DNA of 64,000 nt from Sphingomonadales bacterium (GCA_012032285.1 JAAURJ010000001.1:62001-126000), one strand, 5' to 3'; shown: positions 9,066 through 19,677, numbered from the stretch's first letter. Translations and numbers: made by a program. Notes: generated from the letters alone by a model not told the origin.

Positions 9066-10106
9066 ATGACCGATATTATTACCATCCGCCGCCCCGACGA
9101 TTGGCACCTGCATCTTCGTGATGGCGATATGATGCGGTCCGTCCTGCCCTTTACGGCCCGGCAATTCGCCCGCGCAATTGTCATGCCTAATGTGTCGCCG
9201 CCGGTTACCGATGTCCAAAAAACCATCGCCTACCGCGAACGCATATTGGATGCGGTGCCGGAGGGTATGGACTTTACCCCTCTGATGACCTGTTACCTGA
9301 CCGATACAACCGATCCCGACGATGTCGCCCGCGGACACGCCGAAGGGGTGTTTACCGCCGCAAAGCTCTACCCCGCCCATGCCACCACCGGCAGCGCACA
9401 TGGCGTAACAGACATATCCGCTATTTATCCGGTGCTCGAAAAAATGCAGGCTATTGCAATGCCGCTTTTAATCCATGGGGAGGTGACCGATAGCCATGTC
9501 GATATCTTCGACCGGGAATCGGTGTTTATCGAACGCACCTTATCCAAATTGGTTTGCGATTTTCCCGCGTTGAAAATTGTATTTGAACATATCACCACCC
9601 GCAATGCCGCCGATTTTGTGATGACCGGTCCCGATACGCTGGCCGCGACGATCACGCCGCAGCATTTGCATATCAACCGCAATGCGATATTTGCAGGCGG
9701 CATCCGCCCGCATATGTACTGCCTGCCTATTGCCAAGCGCGAAGAGCACCGGCTGCGTTTACGAGAAGTGGCGGTTTCGGGCAGTCCGAAATTCTTCCTT
9801 GGCACCGACAGCGCACCGCATACAGTCGGTGCCAAGGAATCGGCTTGTGGTTGTGCCGGAATTTTCGGCGCACCCTATGCAATTGAAAGCTATGCTGCGG
9901 TCTTTGAAGAGGAAAATGCACTGGACCGGTTTCAGGCATTTGCATCCGAAAACGGTCCGCGCTTTTACGGACTGCCGCTGAATGAAGCGACCATCACGCT
10001 CCGCCGCCAAAGCCATAGAGTGGAAGAAATATTAGAGGTCGCAGGCGAAAAGATCGTCCCCTTCCACGCCGGCGAAGCAATCGGCTGGCGCCTGATATTA
10101 GAATAA
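9066..10106 (+). CDS. pyrC: Dihydroorotase, class II (PyrC)
   Basis: PyrC catalyses the reversible cyclisation of carbamoyl aspartate to dihydroorotate in de novo pyrimidine synthesis. The protein (346 aa) aligns end to end with E. coli PyrC from memory: RRPDDWHLHLRDGD carries the first metal histidines, AAKLYPA the carbamylated lysine, FEHITT a metal histidine and FLGTDSAPH the catalytic aspartate. The ORF track starts at a TTG (9057), but the ATG at 9066 gives the canonical MTDIITI start. It is apparently monocistronic. Confidence 0.96.
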   Translation: MTDIITIRRPDDWHLHLRDGDMMRSVLPFTARQFARAIVMPNVSPPVTDVQKTIAYRERILDAVPEGMDFTPLMTCYLTDTTDPDDVARGHAEGVFTAAKLYPAHATTGSAHGVTDISAIYPVLEKMQAIAMPLLIHGEVTDSHVDIFDRESVFIERTLSKLVCDFPALKIVFEHITTRNAADFVMTGPDTLAATITPQHLHINRNAIFAGGIRPHMYCLPIAKREEHRLRLREVAVSGSPKFFLGTDSAPHTVGAKESACGCAGIFGAPYAIESYAAVFEEENALDRFQAFASENGPRFYGLPLNEATITLRRQSHRVEEILEVAGEKIVPFHAGEAIGWRLILE

Positions 10107-10223
10107 TCCGCCACCATGATATTTTGTTAAATATTGCTATACTCAGTATTTATGAAGCGCAGGATATGAAACCTTTTTATCAAAGTAAAACATCGACGTA
10201 ATGCAGATGCCATAAGATTTTGA

Positions 10224-11786
10224 TTACTCTTCATCCTCTTCCGCCTTGTCAAGCATACGTGTTAACTCTGCACTTGCATTTACAAAATCACCCGCATCTA
10301 TGTATTTGACACAGCGACCGATAAAGTCGTCTTCATCCTCCTTTTTACTGCGATCGGACTTTTCATCATCCGGGTCTTGGACAAGCGGCCCAAGAACATA
10401 GCGAGCAAGTTCACCCTTTCTCTCATTCAAAAATTGCCGTGCCAAAAGGATTCGTGAATAAGGATCATAGGGTGATAATTTATAACCTTTCTCTAAGCCC
10501 AGTATCGCCGATTCCGGTATCGTTTCACCTGCTTTATAATAGGAAAGATAGTTTAGGATGAGCGACAAAGCATTGTGATTATCTGCCTCAAATGCCTTAA
10601 CCAAATAGGGACGGGCCTCAGCATATTGCGCACTGTCCTTCTCTCCCATTTCAATACGGACCATACCTTTATAGAGCAAAGCCTTACTATTTTTAGCGTC
10701 AATAGCCAAAGCACGGTCTGCGGCTGCATCAGATGCGGTAAAATTTTTGGCATCAAATTCCGCTTCAATCAATGCGTCCAAAACAAATTTATCATCTGGA
10801 TATGTGGTTGCAACAGAGCGTATCCGTTCAGCAACGCTAGATGCGGTTGATTTTGTGACACCTCTGGAGGATTTAATAACATGGGGTATCGCCGCCTCTT
10901 CTGCGGCAGTCAGCTTTCTTGCCGATATGACAGGTTCCTGAAAATTATTCGGGACAAACTCAATCGCCCCCAAGGCCGTATCTTGATATTTGCGGACTTC
11001 TTGCGATAGTTTTTCCAAATCGCCAAAGGCTATCTCAGCTGCTGCCATACTTGTTTTGCCGCCATTGACCAATTTCAAATATTCGGTGAGTTGTCCGGGG
11101 CGTTTATCCGTAAAGGTCAGATAATGGGCCAACAGCCAACCAACAGAATAAAAGTGACGAGAATCACTTGGTTTCAATTTTGATGGCGGCGAGAATAATT
11201 TTTTTGCTGGGAAATTTTCATCATATAAAAACTGATTAGCTCTATGTGTCGCTGGTAAGCCTAAACGGAAAACACCTTTTGGCTGAATATCTACAGTGCC
11301 ATAGACCTCGGCATATGCCTCCACATACCAAGCCGGATAGTTAGCCGGGAAATTTTGCAGCATAAAATGATGCCCGTATTCGTGCGCCAATATGATTTCG
11401 GGATCAAGTCCCTGATCGTCATCGGAACGTGCGCCCAATCCTCTTGATCGCGGTTTTCGGGCGGGAATGAAAGCCACCGCACCATTGCTACTGGGCCGGT
11501 AAAAGCCTGCAACTCCCCGACTTCCTGCTAATCGGCCAATATCATCGGTATCGCCAAAACGGAAAATTGTGACTGGAACCGGATCTTCATCTTTTGGCAT
11601 ATTTTGCATTGCGCGCATCGCCATATCGACGCGCTCCATGCGCTGGGCCAACTCCAGTGCTTCTTGCTGCTTTCCTTCTGAAAATACGACGAAATGGTCC
11701 GACTCTGCTCGCCACCATTCTGCAAGTGCCGGTGAGGTAAATACCAAAGCGGAAACCGCTACAATTATTTTTACGGATGTACGCAT
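10224..11786 (-). CDS. Exported zincin-like metallopeptidase-fold protein with TPR region
   Basis: A signal peptide (ending TSPALAEWW) precedes a domain with HEYGHHFM at about 155-162, the HExxH zinc-peptidase motif; a glutamate in the following YVEAYAE segment could be the third ligand. The C-terminal half (about 310-500) has TPR-like helices such as ALAIDAKNSKALLYKGMVRI. The architecture resembles DUF1570-type secreted proteins with a gluzincin domain plus TPRs. The start at 11786 is chosen because AGGGAGATAATT precedes it and it begins the signal peptide; the longer ORF start at 11831 has neither. The C-terminus is very acidic (DKAEEDEE). Proteolytic activity is inferred, and no neighbour suggests a substrate. 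Confidence 0.8.
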   Translation of the reverse strand: MRTSVKIIVAVSALVFTSPALAEWWRAESDHFVVFSEGKQQEALELAQRMERVDMAMRAMQNMPKDEDPVPVTIFRFGDTDDIGRLAGSRGVAGFYRPSSNGAVAFIPARKPRSRGLGARSDDDQGLDPEIILAHEYGHHFMLQNFPANYPAWYVEAYAEVYGTVDIQPKGVFRLGLPATHRANQFLYDENFPAKKLFSPPSKLKPSDSRHFYSVGWLLAHYLTFTDKRPGQLTEYLKLVNGGKTSMAAAEIAFGDLEKLSQEVRKYQDTALGAIEFVPNNFQEPVISARKLTAAEEAAIPHVIKSSRGVTKSTASSVAERIRSVATTYPDDKFVLDALIEAEFDAKNFTASDAAADRALAIDAKNSKALLYKGMVRIEMGEKDSAQYAEARPYLVKAFEADNHNALSLILNYLSYYKAGETIPESAILGLEKGYKLSPYDPYSRILLARQFLNERKGELARYVLGPLVQDPDDEKSDRSKKEDEDDFIGRCVKYIDAGDFVNASAELTRMLDKAEEDEE

Positions 11787-11903
11787 AATTATCTCCCTAT
11801 CTTTGATAATTTTTTCACAAACATAATTCATGTTTTCGTGTTGGGGAAGCCCTCAATGAGCAAAGATATTGATAGCAAACTGTATGCAGAGGCAATTTCC
11901 CCA

Positions 11904-11932
11904 TTGCACGCTAGGTGCGTTATGAGTATAAT
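11904..11932 (+). promoter_or_regulatory. Strong sigma70-type promoter with start codon at the predicted TSS
   Basis: TTGCAC, a 17-base spacer and a perfect TATAAT end only 6 bases before the ATG at 11939. Transcription would start at or next to the ATG, predicting a leaderless mRNA. Confidence 0.65.
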
Positions 11933-11938
11933 ACACTC

Positions 11939-12160
11939 ATGGCCAATATATTTGCATTTGTTCTTGGCGGTATCGCGCTACTTTTTGCGATGATCGCCCT
12001 AATTCCGCTCCTTGGTTGGATGAATTGGTTTATAATCCCTATCGCTGGCATAGGGGCGATTGTCGGTGCCATTTCATCAAGCAACAGCGGGCGCAATTTC
12101 TGCATAATTGTCATGGCGATTTGCGCGGCCCGCCTCTGGATTGGTGGCGGCTTTTTTTAG
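11939..12160 (+). CDS. Small integral membrane protein, unknown function
   Basis: A 73-residue, very hydrophobic protein. Helix 1 is FAFVLGGIALLFAMIALIPLLG, helix 2 is FIIPIAGIGAIVGAISS, and a third hydrophobic stretch (FCIIVMAICAARLWIG) ends the protein. The ORF track starts at GTG 11915, but that codon lies between the -35 and -10 boxes of the promoter; the ATG at 11939 coincides with the expected transcription start and has no upstream ribosome site. It resembles short two- or three-helix inner-membrane proteins common in Proteobacteria. I do not recognise a function. Confidence 0.7.
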   Translation: MANIFAFVLGGIALLFAMIALIPLLGWMNWFIIPIAGIGAIVGAISSSNSGRNFCIIVMAICAARLWIGGGFF

Positions 12161-12228
12161 TTTCATTCAGAAACCAAACGATATACTCAACCCGTCAATA
12201 TGCAAAAATTGCTGGGAGAGACAGGCAT

Positions 12229-12767
12229 ATGAGCAGCGGACCTTTTTTGATAACCCGGCGGTTGATCCTGCGTCCACCGTCGGCAGAGGATCTGGATGCG
12301 TGGGCGGCCTTTTGCGCTGATCCGCATGTTATGCAGTATCTGGGCGGACCACAAAGCCGGTCGGAGGCGTGGCGTAGCCTGTGCGGCGTGACAGGCGCTT
12401 GGCAAATACGCGGCTTTGCCATGTTTCGATGATCCGGCGCGACACAGGCGAATGGATTGGCCGCACCGGGCCGTGGCAACCCGAAGAATGGCCGGGCATG
12501 GAAATAGGATGGGGTGTCGCCCGTGCCTATACAGGACAAGGTTATGCCTATGAAGCCGCCGAAGCGTCCATGGACTATGTTTTTGAGGTGCTGCGCTGGG
12601 ACCGGGTGATCCACACCATCGCGCCCGATAACATCGCCTCGCAAAAATTGGCGGCACGGCTGGGTTCGGTTAATTTAGGACCATCGCGCCTGCCCGCGCC
12701 CTTTGCCGATGCCCCGGTTGATGCCTGGGGACAAAGCCGTCAGCAATGGCAGGAAAGGCGCAAATAG
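12229..12767 (+). CDS. GNAT acetyltransferase (RimJ/RimL-like), frame broken by one-base loss
   Basis: Two ORFs join into one protein of about 179 residues. The first part begins MSSGPFLITRRLILRPP, typical of Acetyltransf_3 proteins. The second supplies the beta4/acetyl-CoA region: EIGWGVARAYTGQGYAYEAA with the Q/R-x-x-G-x-A-like loop, then DNIASQKLAARLG. The break is at the TTT run at 12424-12426; adding one T gives a continuous GFAMFSMIRRDTGEW. The family transfers acetyl groups to N-termini or small molecules, but the substrate is unknown. Homopolymer context suggests a sequencing error. The start follows GGGAGAGACAGGCAT. Confidence 0.82.
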
Positions 12768-12894
12768 GGCGCAAGCAAAACGTTGTTTTCATCGCCGGTT
12801 CAGCTTATTTCTGCAAATGACCGCAAAATTCTTAACCCGCAAAGCCCATCATGCTATGCGAACGAGGATAGTATTCAACAGGGTGAATGATTTG

Positions 12895-14232
12895 ATGAAG
12901 AAAACCGGTTTAAAGTTCAGCGCCTCTGCCATGGCGGTTCTTTTGGGCATGGCCGCTGCGCCCGCGCTTGCGCAACAGCAAAGCGCTTCACCCGCCGCCG
13001 AACAAACCGTTCCGGATCAAGCCGCAGAATCAGACATTCCGCTGATCATTGCGGAACCCGTTTACGAACCGCAATGGAACGCCGCCCATGCCAATGCGCT
13101 TTTGGCCTTTATCAACGCGATAGGCGCCGAAGGGTTAAAGCCGTCCGATTATGCGCCCGAAAAACTGGCCGCCGCAATAGAAGGCGGTGAGGGTGAGGCT
13201 TTGGATACCGAATTTACACGCGCATTTACCTGGCTGGCCGAAGATTTGCGTGATGGCCGCACACCTATGAAAGCGCGCGTCGAATGGTATGTCGAAGATC
13301 CCGATGCCGATGCCGCCCCTATTTCAATGCTGTTGACCAAGGCGAAAGAAAGCGGCGATATTGCCGCTACGCTCCGTTCCTTGGAACCGGTTCATGCCGA
13401 CTATGCGGCGCTGCGCACCATGCTCGCCAAAACCCCGAAAACCGATATGGCGAAACGGCGGTTGATCATGGCCAATATGGACCGGTGGCGCTGGTTAAAA
13501 CGCGATTTGGGTAAGGACTATCTGCACACCAATGTGCCGGAATATAAGGTCCGCTATATTGTCAACAAACAACAGATTGTGAATTATCGCACTGTGGTTG
13601 GCAAGCCGGGCCGCAATGCCACGCCGCAGCTCGCCGAAATGGTGCAGGGTGTTATTTTCAATCCGACCTGGACCGTGCCGCAAAGCATCGTCAAGGGCGA
13701 AGGCCTGGGCGCACGGGTGCTTGCCAATCCCGCTTGGGCGCGTTCACAGGGGTATCAAGCAACCAAGGGCGCGAATGGCTATATCAATGTCGTGCAAAAG
13801 CCTGGACCGACCAATGCGCTGGGTTATATGAAGCTCGATATGCCCAACCGCCATGCGATTTTCCTGCACGACACTCCGTCGCGCCATTTGTTCCGCAATG
13901 CCGACCGGGCGCTTAGCCATGGCTGCATCCGAACCGAAAATGCGATGGAGTTGGCGATGGTCATTGCGCTGGTGCAGGGCGATGTGCCAACGGCGCGGTC
14001 CAATGAAATTATCAAATCATTCGAATATACCCGTGTGCCGGTGAAGCGGGAACTGCCTGTTTATATCACCTATTTCACCATGGCGAGCGATGTTGATGGC
14101 AATATGACCAATTTCCGCGACATTTACGCCCGCGATAAACCGGTGCTCGACGCATTGGCCGCCGCCCGTCCTGATCGGGCGGAAAAATTGGAAAAGAAAG
14201 ATTCAGCCGTTTCCGAGGAACGCAAGCTGTAA
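12895..14232 (+). CDS. L,D-transpeptidase (YkuD/YcbB type), periplasmic
   Basis: L,D-transpeptidases form 3-3 peptidoglycan crosslinks or attach proteins to peptidoglycan. After a signal peptide (ending APALAQQQ) comes a scaffold region like that of YcbB/LdtD, then the catalytic domain with NRHAIFLHDTPSRHLF and SHGCIR, whose cysteine is the nucleophile (about residue 344). At 445 residues it is shorter than E. coli YcbB (615). The start at 12895 is preferred because GGGTGA precedes it and it begins the signal peptide; the 12703 ORF start overlaps the GNAT gene in another frame. The gene converges on trxB. Confidence 0.9.
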   Translation: MKKTGLKFSASAMAVLLGMAAAPALAQQQSASPAAEQTVPDQAAESDIPLIIAEPVYEPQWNAAHANALLAFINAIGAEGLKPSDYAPEKLAAAIEGGEGEALDTEFTRAFTWLAEDLRDGRTPMKARVEWYVEDPDADAAPISMLLTKAKESGDIAATLRSLEPVHADYAALRTMLAKTPKTDMAKRRLIMANMDRWRWLKRDLGKDYLHTNVPEYKVRYIVNKQQIVNYRTVVGKPGRNATPQLAEMVQGVIFNPTWTVPQSIVKGEGLGARVLANPAWARSQGYQATKGANGYINVVQKPGPTNALGYMKLDMPNRHAIFLHDTPSRHLFRNADRALSHGCIRTENAMELAMVIALVQGDVPTARSNEIIKSFEYTRVPVKRELPVYITYFTMASDVDGNMTNFRDIYARDKPVLDALAAARPDRAEKLEKKDSAVSEERKL

Positions 14233-14250
14233 CCTCTTAGGATTTGGCTT

Positions 14251-14265
14251 TAGGTCCTGACCCTA
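14251..14265. repeat. Short intergenic repeat TAGGTCCTGACCCTA (copy 1)
   Basis: It lies between convergent gene ends (L,D-transpeptidase and trxB). The same element in the other orientation, TAGGGTCAGGATCTA, lies at 30869-30883, also between convergent ends. Confidence 0.6.
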
Positions 14266-14274
14266 GGTCGTAAG

Positions 14275-15296
<1,022 letters not shown>

Positions 15297-15416
15297 CTAT
15301 GTCCAACTATCTTGTCTTTACCGGCATAAACATAGCATCAAAATAGGGGCTTGCCTTAGCCATAGGCCGCCGATTAAGTGGCGGCACAAAATCGAATATC
15401 AAGCTTGGAGCTGTTC

Positions 15417-15734
15417 ATGCCAAAAATTACTGTCATTACCCGCACCGGAGAATCCCGCGATGTCGATGCGGATAAGGATCTGTCTCTCATGGAGGTGATC
15501 CGCGACAATGGTTTTGATGAATTATTGGCCCTGTGCGGTGGATGCTGTTCCTGTGCGACTTGCCATGTGCATATTGATGCGGCTTATGCGGATAAATTGC
15601 CGCCCATGGGTGAGGATGAAAATGACCTTCTCGACAGCACCGAGCACCGCACGGCGCAATCCCGCTTATCCTGCCAGATTCCGGTGAGTGATGATCTTGA
15701 TGGGTTGATCGTTACAATCGCGCCCGAAGATTGA
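15417..15734 (+). CDS. [2Fe-2S] ferredoxin, adrenodoxin type
   Basis: A 105-residue electron carrier. The cluster ligands are visible in [15 protein letters not shown] (C-x5-C-x2-C) and the distal cysteine in RLSCQIP. The [12 protein letters not shown] segment and the acidic GEDENDLLD helix are typical of ferredoxins serving cytochromes P450 and other oxygenases. GGAG before the ATG at 15417 supports this start over the 15378 ORF start. Its partner is not identifiable here; the neighbouring trxB is divergent. Confidence 0.92.
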   Translation: MPKITVITRTGESRDVDADKDLSLMEVIRDNGFDELLALCGGCCSCATCHVHIDAAYADKLPPMGEDENDLLDSTEHRTAQSRLSCQIPVSDDLDGLIVTIAPED

Positions 15735-15737
15735 TCC

Positions 15738-16560
15738 TTATCCGCGCAGCGCGGTATCCAGCATCTCTTCGGTGACCGGATAGCCATGGCGATTTGGAAT
15801 GCACAGATAACGCCCATCTGCACGTTCATCGATATAGGTCAACACGGTTTCCACCGGAAAACAGGCCGCATGGGATGCGGCCGCATCAAAGCTTTCAAAT
15901 TGCGCCAGCCGTTCCAGATTGCGGCGAGTGGGGAAGATAATCTTTACCCTGCCCATATCCGCCAGTTGCAATGTTTCGGCCGCGCTAGCCCAGAATAGCC
16001 GTTTATTCTCGGTCGCATCGGCCACAGCATTCAGCTGCGCTGCGCCCGCATCAAGCAAGTAGAATCGTGTGTCGAAAACCCGTGCCACATTTTCAAAAGC
16101 GGGCGGGCGCCAGCGCGCCCATGGAATCAGCCTGCCAAGGTCAGGCCGCCAGCCATGGGCGTTCAGCACATCACCCAAAACCGCTCCGTCATGCAAGGCG
16201 CGGCGGGCTTCTTTACAATCAGCCGGATCGCCAACCCCTTCCAGCCCCTAGCGCCAGCCCTGCCTCTTCTATCGTTTCACGGATCACCGCAAGCCGCGCT
16301 GCGACCTCTTCCAGATCAAGCCCCAATGTGCAGTCTGCGGATAAGGAAGCTGCATATTCGAAATCAGCCCTATCGACTTTCCCGCCTGGGAATACCGCTG
16401 CGCCGCTGGCAAAGGCCATGGACTGCATCCGTTCCATCATCAGCAATTTGGGCGAACCGCCACCGGGGTCATGGTGCATAATCACCATAGTGGCGGCTGG
16501 GGTTGGGGCCGGGTTTGGGGCTGGGGTTGCGCGTGCAACCTTAGGCGGGTTTGCTGTCAT
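15738..16560 (-). CDS. Nudix hydrolase (NUDT19-like), frame broken by one-base gain
   Basis: Joining ORFs 16572-16219 and 16196-15738 gives about 273 residues. The Nudix box is split by an insertion: FPGGKVDRADF, about 30 residues, then RETIEEAG, as in the NUDT19/CoA-diphosphatase-like branch. The second part has PWARWRPPAFENVARVFDTRF, typical of that branch. Removing one G from the G4 run at 16245-16248 restores LALGLEGVGDPADCKEARRAL. This is the only break in the window that looks like a base gain. The ATG at 16560 is chosen over the TTG at 16572. A nucleotide-sugar or CoA-type diphosphate substrate is inferred only. Confidence 0.78.
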
Positions 16561-16662
16561 ACCAGCAATCAAGCACGGAAAGCCATGATTGGCCAGATTA
16601 TTTCCACCTCTATTTGCGCGATAGCGTTTTTATGGCATGAAGCAGACAGGGGAGGCATGAAT

Positions 16663-17268
16663 ATGGGCATAACGGAATTATTAGCCATAGCGGCGAGTGT
16701 TAGCCTTCTTTCGGGATGGCGGCTTTACCTGACCATATGCGCCACCGGCCTTGCCATGTATTTTGATATTGTCCCGCTGCCTGAAAATCTCGCCATGCTG
16801 GAGGCGTTGGGCAATCCATGGGTGATTGGCATTTCGGCAACCGGCGCATTGGCAGAATTTTTTGCGGATAAAGTCATGTGGTTAGACAGCCTTTGGGATG
16901 GGCTGCATATGATAATCCGGCCATTGGGCGGGGCGATGTTGGCACTGGCGGTGGTGGATAGCGGCGATCCGGTTTGGCAGGTTATTGTTTTCCTGCTTGG
17001 CGGCGGCGCGGCCTTTGCCAGCCATAGTGCCAAAGCCTCTGCCCGTGCGGTGGTCAACGCATCACCCGAACCGGTTAGCAATGTCGTTATATCCACCGGC
17101 GAAGATGTCGTGGCAGGCGGGCTATTATTCCTGATATTCGCGAATCCGGTCGCGGCGGCATTGGTGGCACTGCTTTTGCTTGCGCTATGCTTTTTCCTTC
17201 TGCAGGCCGCATATCGTATGTGGGGAAAACTGTTCGGCAAAAGCAAGGTGAAATATAAAGACCACTAG
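16663..17268 (+). CDS. DUF4126 family membrane protein
   Basis: The 201-residue protein is mostly hydrophobic and matches DUF4126 by its N-terminal ITELLAIAASVSLLSGWRLYLT segment and the ASHSAKASARAVVNASPEPVSN block, followed by two C-terminal transmembrane helices. GGGGAGG lies 7 bases before the ATG at 16663; the ATG at 16657 would be too close. The stop codon falls inside a palindromic repeat (17265-17302). Function is unknown. Confidence 0.8.
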   Translation: MGITELLAIAASVSLLSGWRLYLTICATGLAMYFDIVPLPENLAMLEALGNPWVIGISATGALAEFFADKVMWLDSLWDGLHMIIRPLGGAMLALAVVDSGDPVWQVIVFLLGGGAAFASHSAKASARAVVNASPEPVSNVVISTGEDVVAGGLLFLIFANPVAAALVALLLLALCFFLLQAAYRMWGKLFGKSKVKYKDH

Positions 17269-17302
17269 TGTGGTGGATTTGAAATTCGCTAAACCACACT
17301 AG
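17265..17302. repeat. Palindromic repeat unit 1 (CTAGTGTGGT...ACCACACTAG)
   Basis: A perfect 10-base inverted repeat encloses GGATTTGAAATTCGCTAA. Its interior resembles GGTGGACTTCAGATTCG in the next unit, so the two are related elements. It overlaps the DUF4126 stop codon and may act as a terminator. Confidence 0.7.
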
Positions 17303-17315
17303 AAACTAATAATAT

Positions 17316-17390
17316 CTAGTGCCCCTTATGAATCTGAAGTCCGCTGCGCGCTGGAATTTTAATGTGGTGGACTTCAGATTCGGGCACTAG
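17316..17390. repeat. Palindromic repeat unit 2 (CTAGTGCCC...GGGCACTAG)
   Basis: CTAGTGCCC, a CTTAT insertion and GAATCTGAAGTCC pair with GGACTTCAGATTCGGGCACTAG across about 30 bases. It is adjacent to and related to unit 1. It fills most of the 170-base spacer before the convergent yaaA gene. Confidence 0.7.
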
Positions 17391-17438
17391 GGACGGCCAA
17401 CTCAATCTGGGTTTGGTAATGCCAGGCTAAACAGGCTG

Positions 17439-18230
17439 TTAATTTGCCCGCTTCACCGGTGGCTGCGCCCGTGTGAAAACCAGTTCGGTTTCGCTGGAGG
17501 CCTTGGCATCGTAGGAATAGCCTTCTGCGGCAAAATCCTTCAGCCCTTCCGCCCGGTCAATACGGTTTTGCATGATCCACCGTGCCATCAGGCCGCGGGC
17601 GAATTTGACATGGTACATCAGCGCACGGGCTTTTCCGTCCTTTATATTGAGGAAATTTGCACCGATCACCCGAGCTTTGAGCGCCCCTGTGTCCACCGCC
17701 TTGAAATATTCGTTTGAAGCGAGGTTAACGACGGTTCGGTCTGCGTGGCTGTTAAGATCTCTGTTCAGGTTTTTGGCGATTTTGCTGCCCCAAAAATCAT
17801 AGAGCGTGCCGCCACGTGCATTGGCCATTTTGGTGCCCATTTCCAACCTATAGGGTTGGATCGCATCCATCGGGCGCAGCAGACCATATAATCCTGATAA
17901 AATCCGTAAATTATCCTGTGCATAGCTAAGCGCCTCTGCGTTCCATTGCCGCGCATCCAGCCCCCAATACACATCGCCGTCAAATGTCAGGGCAGCGGGC
18001 GCGGCGCTATTGCCTTTCCCGTCAAGGTCAAAGGCGCGGAAACGTCCGGCATTCAGCTCAGCCAGATTGTCGCTGATATGCATAAGCTTTTTCAGGTCGG
18101 CCGCCGTTTGGCGTTTGGCGACAGCCGCAATTTCGCGCATATCATCGGAAAGCTGCGGGCGGGTCATCTCCATGCCGTCTGTAAAGGAACCGAATTTCAA
18201 TTTTTTGGCGGGCGAAAGCAGTGTGATTAT
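17439..18230 (-). CDS. yaaA: Peroxide stress protein YaaA (UPF0246), with apparent ATA start
   Basis: YaaA lowers intracellular iron under peroxide stress. Family blocks are visible: DVYWGLDARQW, LRILSGLYGLLRPMDAIQPYRLEMGTK, YDFWGSKI, NLASNEYFKAV and LMYHVKFARGLMARW. The ORF track starts at a TTG (18200), which cuts off the conserved N-terminal LLSPAKKLKF. In frame upstream the sequence reads IITLLSPAKK beginning with an ATA codon at 18230, and AAAGGA stands 7 bases before it. Either ATA is a rare start or an ATG was misread. The product from 18230 is 263 aa. Confidence 0.85.
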   Translation of the reverse strand: MITLLSPAKKLKFGSFTDGMEMTRPQLSDDMREIAAVAKRQTAADLKKLMHISDNLAELNAGRFRAFDLDGKGNSAAPAALTFDGDVYWGLDARQWNAEALSYAQDNLRILSGLYGLLRPMDAIQPYRLEMGTKMANARGGTLYDFWGSKIAKNLNRDLNSHADRTVVNLASNEYFKAVDTGALKARVIGANFLNIKDGKARALMYHVKFARGLMARWIMQNRIDRAEGLKDFAAEGYSYDAKASSETELVFTRAQPPVKRAN

Positions 18231-18331
18231 GGCTCTGTCCTTTCCGGATGCGGGGCGGCGGATTGGCTTATCCGTTTGAATGAAGGTGAAACTCTATCCG
18301 CAAAGATAAGCCGACATCGCTATTTTGCAAG

Positions 18332-19557
18332 TCAGCTATCCCGTGCGATCAGGCTTTTCAGCTTTGCTAGCCGCGGCGTCACCATCGGAATGGTCAGCAT
18401 GGTTGACCCCACCGCCATCAACAGCAGCGCGGTGAAGCCCGTATTGCTGATAATTTGTTTGTCGAGAAGGACATTGGCAAAAATGATCATGATCAATGCC
18501 TTTGTTTGCAGCAACCAGCCGATAATCGCGGCCTCCCCCTTTTGCCATTTCAATATCCGCCCGGCCAGATGCACGCCTGCCAGCTTGCCCGCCACCGCAG
18601 CTACAAGCAGCGCCGCCGCCGCCGCAAATACCATCAATCCGCCGCCTTCTCCCCCGCTGCTTTCCCACTGCGTGCGCAGCCCCGTAGACAGGAAAAAACG
18701 GGCATGAAAGCAAGCAGGACAAAATGGCGAAACAAATCCATGCGTTCTTGATTGAACCAGCGTGCTTCCATCACCATTCCAGCCAGAAACGCGCCGACCA
18801 TGAAATGCAGCCCGCACCAATCTGCGCCAAAGGCGACCGCAGCAAGCCATATGAGGCTAATCGGCCAGCGGTCGCGTTCCTGCAATAGTACCATCAATTT
18901 GCGGATCAAAAAGGCAGCGGCCATGAAGGCGACAAGGAACACAGCCTGCCGCCCGATCCTTTCCCAATCGAGCAGGATTAGCGCCAACACTCCCCATATC
19001 GCAATGTCATCTAGGCTGGCATATCGCAATATCCGCTGCCCCAAAGGCGCCCGCAATATCTCCAGCTTCTCCATAAACAGGATGAGGATCGGCAAGGCTG
19101 TCACCGCGCAGGACATACCCAGGCCCAAAATCACCTGCACGCTATTGCCATTGCTGCCCGCCCAAATATCGCCGGTGTAAAGCAGCATTGCAGCGACCAG
19201 ACTGCCCAGCGCCATCGGGACCATCATCGCCAGCCCGGCGGTAACCGCTGTTTCGCGCACATTGGCCCATGCCTTGTTCAGTTCCAGCTCTATTCCTGCA
19301 ATCCATACAAATAACATGACCGCCCATGTCGCAAGGCCGGTCAGCATTTTGATCACATCTGGAGTGAAGACTGTTTGATAATAGGATGGGAATGCCGCGC
19401 CCAATACGCCTGGCCCCAACGCTATGCCCGCAACAATCTGCACCACCACCAAAGGCGCATAATATTCGGTCCGCCCCCACCGCCAGACAAGATAAGGCAG
19501 GCTATAAATGATGAGCATTGCCAATAGGAACAGCTCGGTCGTGGTAACGCTATGCAT
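18332..19557 (-). CDS. Cation:proton antiporter (CPA2 type), frame broken by one-base loss
   Basis: Joining 19557-18634 with 18850-18332 gives about 408 residues with 10-12 hydrophobic segments, resembling the CPA2/KefB-type Na+ or K+/H+ antiporters. Features include GIALGPGVLGAAFP, FVWIAGIELELN and FMPVFFLSTGLRT, the last restored by adding one T to the T6 run at 18693-18698. There is no TrkA-N nucleotide-binding domain at the C-terminus, so it is a membrane-only form. It is a lone gene, divergent from the beta-helix protein. Confidence 0.83.
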
Positions 19558-19677
19558 GGCCGCGCCATAAGTCGTGTGGGGCGGGTAAACAAGCGTTACT
19601 ATTTACCCCTGTCCCCGTCCCCATATAGGACGCTATCAATCAGGCGTGGTTAATGCGCTGGCTGTTATGCGCCCGCA

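Noticed and set aside
12703-12894. Extended N-terminus for the L,D-transpeptidase
   Set aside because: It overlaps the GNAT gene and precedes an obvious signal peptide that starts at 12895.
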